From Amoebidium appalachense (lineage: Eukaryota > Ichthyosporea), in NCBI GenBank assembly GCA_963693365.1, contig CAVNZM010000005.1:4960001-5024000 (forward strand): a stretch of 64,000 nucleotides of DNA, in the 5' to 3' direction. A program made the position numbers and the translations under genes. Under the pieces are notes generated by a model. The model saw only the letters and a program-made list of their open reading frames with translations. It was not told where the DNA came from and made no database searches. Below, one piece after another: positions 61,241 to 64,000 of this stretch. Numbering within the stretch: the first letter of the stretch is position 1; the number at the start of each line of letters is the position of its first letter.

Positions 61241-63209
61241 GAGGGAGAGAGAGAGAGGGGGGGGGGGGGGGGGGGGAGGGGCCGCATTTGATCGGTTTAT
61301 CATCTCCCCACCTCTCCCCCCCCCCCCTCCCCCGCTCTCTAACACCCTCACACACACTCGCACAGGGTGGTGTTTTGTGGTCTTTTGGAGCGCCCATGTG
61401 ATGGTGGGGTGTTTGTAGTTTTGTGGTTTGAATGCCATGGTTTATCCCGGGGGGAAAGGGGGGGGGGGGGGGGGGGGGGGAGGGGGGGATTGAAAACGTA
61501 CCCGTGGTCTTCCTGTACCCGACAGTGTGTGTTTTTAATTAGTCATCAGTCATCACCTAAGTAGTCATCATTATGCTCGGTAAAGCTAGGTCGGGCAGCA
61601 TGCATAGCTGCGTTGTGGTCTAAACATATCCAAACACGTGTTATTGCCAAATCGAGCATAGTTGCTAACCCCACACACCAATCAGATTGTGGCGTGGGAG
61701 ACACCCGGGGCAGACACCATTGAGGTCTATGTGGTGTATGGGTTTGCCGGGTATCAGCTGGATGACGTGTGGAAGGTCACACACACCCCGGGCAAGGTGT
61801 GTGTGTGTGTGTGTGTGTGTGGCTGTATCATAACCGTGCTCGTCAAATCTTCAGTCGGTTTTTATCGGCTAGGTGTTGTTCCGTGTGCTGGTGTTCCTTA
61901 TGTACACACATTTCCCGCAGCCTGGGGCCATCATCTTTATTCATGGATTCTTCTTCTTCTTCTTCTTCTTCTTTTTGGTAGCGGGGAGGGGAGGAGAGGG
62001 GGGGGAAGGGGGAAGGGGAGGAGGGGGCGTGGGGAGGGAGTAGGGGGAGAGGCGAGGAGGGCTTGACCTTGTGGGGAAAGATGTGGTCAGTGCAGGTGGA
62101 AAAGAAAATTCCTTAGCGAGCAAGGGATAGAGAGTTTGAAGAGGGGGAGGCCATAAATGTTGTGAGGGTGGGTCCCCTGGGGGGGGGGGGGGGGGGGGGG
62201 GGGAAGGGGGCATGCGCTAACCACCTGAAGGAAATGGGTGGCGCGGGGGGGGGGGGGGGGGGGGAGGGTTGATTCTTCCCTTGGAAGTAGAGGAGGGGAT
62301 GATAGTGTGTCTTTCTTGTTTGTTGTGCTCCTTCTATTTTATTCGCTTCCAATGAACAAAGAAAAATAAGGCTTCAAGGGGTATGCACGAGGTGGTGGTT
62401 TCCATCCATCTTTTAGAACTGAAATGTGACCTTTCATGTAGGGTGGCAGTCATTGGTCCAAAGTCACGTGCTCCGGAGAGGCCCCCGGTGCCCGCTCTGT
62501 GTTTGCCGGTGCAAAGGGTACCATGGGTGGAAGGTTGGCACCGTTACTCCCCCCCCCTTCTCCCCATTCCCATGTTGCACACACTTGATGTGTGTTTGGT
62601 TTTGCTTGTCAATCTGTATTTTGCTTCGGTTTTCGTCGCGTATGTTTGTAGTTTGTGAATGTAAACCCCCCCCCCCCCCCCCCCAACACACACACACGCA
62701 ACAAAAACCCCTTGTGTTTGTTACACCACTCCTTTCTCTGTGTGCGTACATTTTGTGCATGCCACCCGTTTTGCCCCTTGTACTCTGCTATTTTTCTCCA
62801 TACTTATTTCTGTGTGGCCGATGATAAACCCAATTGTCACTCAGTTCGTGGATCATTGCTGTCTTCTCTGTCATATCCAAAAGCGAAAACAACAACAATA
62901 ATCCACACACAGTGCCACCACACCCAAAGGCAGACAATACTCCTCCTCTCCTCACCCCCACTCACCCCTGCTCAACCCTACGTATACTCGTGTTCTTATC
63001 TTGTATTTGCCCCCTTGCAGCTTGACGTACTTGTCTGAACTGTGTGTTATATTTGCCGCATGTAACTTTTTGTTGTGTATGCTTTTTTGTCTCCCCGTTA
63101 CTCTCTGACACATCCTAACCCCCCCCCCCCCCCCCAAAAAAAAAAAAAAAAAGGAACATGGCACAGGAACATGCACACACGTGTTGTGCGCACCCCAAGA
63201 ACCAACACC

Positions 63210-63248
<39 letters not shown>

Positions 63249-63702
63249 ACGCGCGCATGCACGCACGCACACACACACACACACACATACGCGCGCACGC
63301 GCTACGCGCGCGTGCGCGCACGCACACACACACTCACACACACACACACACACCCACACACCCACACACCCACACACACCACACACCACACACACACACA
63401 AGCACACACACACATACACACAGGCGGGGTCTGTATGTTTTTGGCGGGGAGATGGAGGCTTCTGCACTAGGTCATAAGGGTGCCGGCGTCTTCTATGACG
63501 ATGCCTACTTTCTTGATGTCGACACCCTCACCTGGCACTGCATTCAAAAAGGTAGCCCTCCCACCCCGTCGAAACTCGGGTACTGTGGGTGACGTGGCCC
63601 CCCCCTGAGGATGGGCTCTGCTTATTATGCATAATCTTTATGTATGGTTTGCATTCTGCATCGTGTTATCCGTTGTTCTTCTTCGTACTTTTTGACGCAT
63701 TC

Positions 63703-63737
<35 letters not shown>

Positions 63738-64000
63738 TTCTCTCCCGGGGCGCCCTATGTCAATGCCAATTCGTTTTGGGACTCGGTGCCTTTCAGCTGG
63801 GACACAGAAATATTGTTGGCTAAGAAAGTAATCATTTCCCGAAGTGACTGGGGACCTCCGCAAAATCTCTCCCACCGTCTATGTCCAATGATACACAATT
63901 ATTTTTCTTGCTCACCTCTCTCACCCGATTGTTCTACGTAAGTTGTGTATGCATTCCTGACCCCTCCCCCCCCTCCCCTGCATAAGTAACCCTGCTCGTC
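58503..64000 (+). CDS. Kelch-repeat beta-propeller protein (3' end off-window)
   Basis: Exons: 58503-58713, 59396-59543, 60858-61068, 61686-61796, 62442-62533 and 63424-63551, all in phase. The predicted protein starts [18 protein letters not shown]. Successive kelch blades: [78 protein letters not shown], and [12 protein letters not shown] continuing to [20 protein letters not shown]. Blade order and the GGELGPR and [14 protein letters not shown] motifs match the plant nitrile-specifier-like kelch proteins of the At3g07720 type, whose relatives also occur in protists. No biochemical role can be assigned outside plants. The donor of exon 5 (GTTGGC) was chosen because it alone restores phase. 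The last blade lies beyond the window. Several acceptors are CA-microsatellite ends. Confidence 0.86.
59675..59960. repeat. Cluster of TATACTT-based palindromes
   Basis: Kelch intron 2 contains at least three hairpins: TATAGTATAAGTATATCGAG with its complement (59677-59716), GGCCAAAAGATATA mirrored by TATATCTTTTGGCC (59836-59878), and GATATACTTAAGTATATC (59890-59910). The shared motif AAGTATA links them. Confidence 0.8.
63567..63703 (+). repeat. Dispersed poly-C-bounded repeat, partial copy
   Basis: GTCGAAACTCGGGTACTGTG to GACGCATTCAACCCCCC, kelch intron 6. The left end of a further copy (GCATAAGTAACCCTGCTCGT) starts at 63979 and runs off the window. Confidence 0.85.

Overview
This is nuclear DNA of an intron-rich eukaryote. 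Seven protein genes can be assembled exon by exon with GT-AG junctions and matching codon phase. A tRNA-Trp(CCA) that resembles animal tRNA-Trp sits in an intron. Together with ALG6, THOC3 and PPAN this points to an animal or a close unicellular relative (holozoan); I cannot name the species. The most striking texture is the simple-repeat load: (CA)n, (GA)n, poly-C/poly-G and compound tracts fill nearly every intron, and several splice sites sit directly on them. Almost all long open frames other than the exons below are shadows of these tracts.

Layout. 1-6007 (-): ALG6-type dolichyl glucosyltransferase, first seven exons, C-terminal part beyond the left edge. 6904-13963 (+): THOC3/TEX1, complete, nine exons. 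16891-24432 (-): a DEAH helicase fused to an RBR ubiquitin ligase, four exons, with one apparent single-base frameshift. 24.8-27.5 kb: a duplicated promoter/first-exon block of the next gene, separated by foldback elements and a RecQ-like fragment (-). 27518-38334 (+): PPAN/SSF1 Brix-domain ribosome biogenesis factor, 14 exons, tRNA-Trp in intron 10. 38335-41615: intergenic. 41616-48724 (-): a fusion of a Nudix domain and a class I glutamine amidotransferase, seven exons found, carrying two large inverted-repeat elements in introns. 48994-50604 (+): 5'-truncated LINE with an open reverse transcriptase frame. 52-57.2 kb (+): a multidomain OTU / MSL2-type CXC / SANT-like / zinc-ribbon protein. 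58503 to the right edge (+): kelch-repeat protein, six exons, 3' end beyond the window.

The genes do not form a pathway. ALG6 acts in ER N-glycan assembly, THOC3 in mRNA export and PPAN in 60S maturation. The helicase-E3, Nudix-GATase and OTU proteins are candidate regulatory or metabolic proteins with unusual architectures. ALG6/THOC3 and DEAH-RBR/PPAN are divergent pairs that probably share promoter regions. No complete autonomous transposon or CRISPR array was seen.
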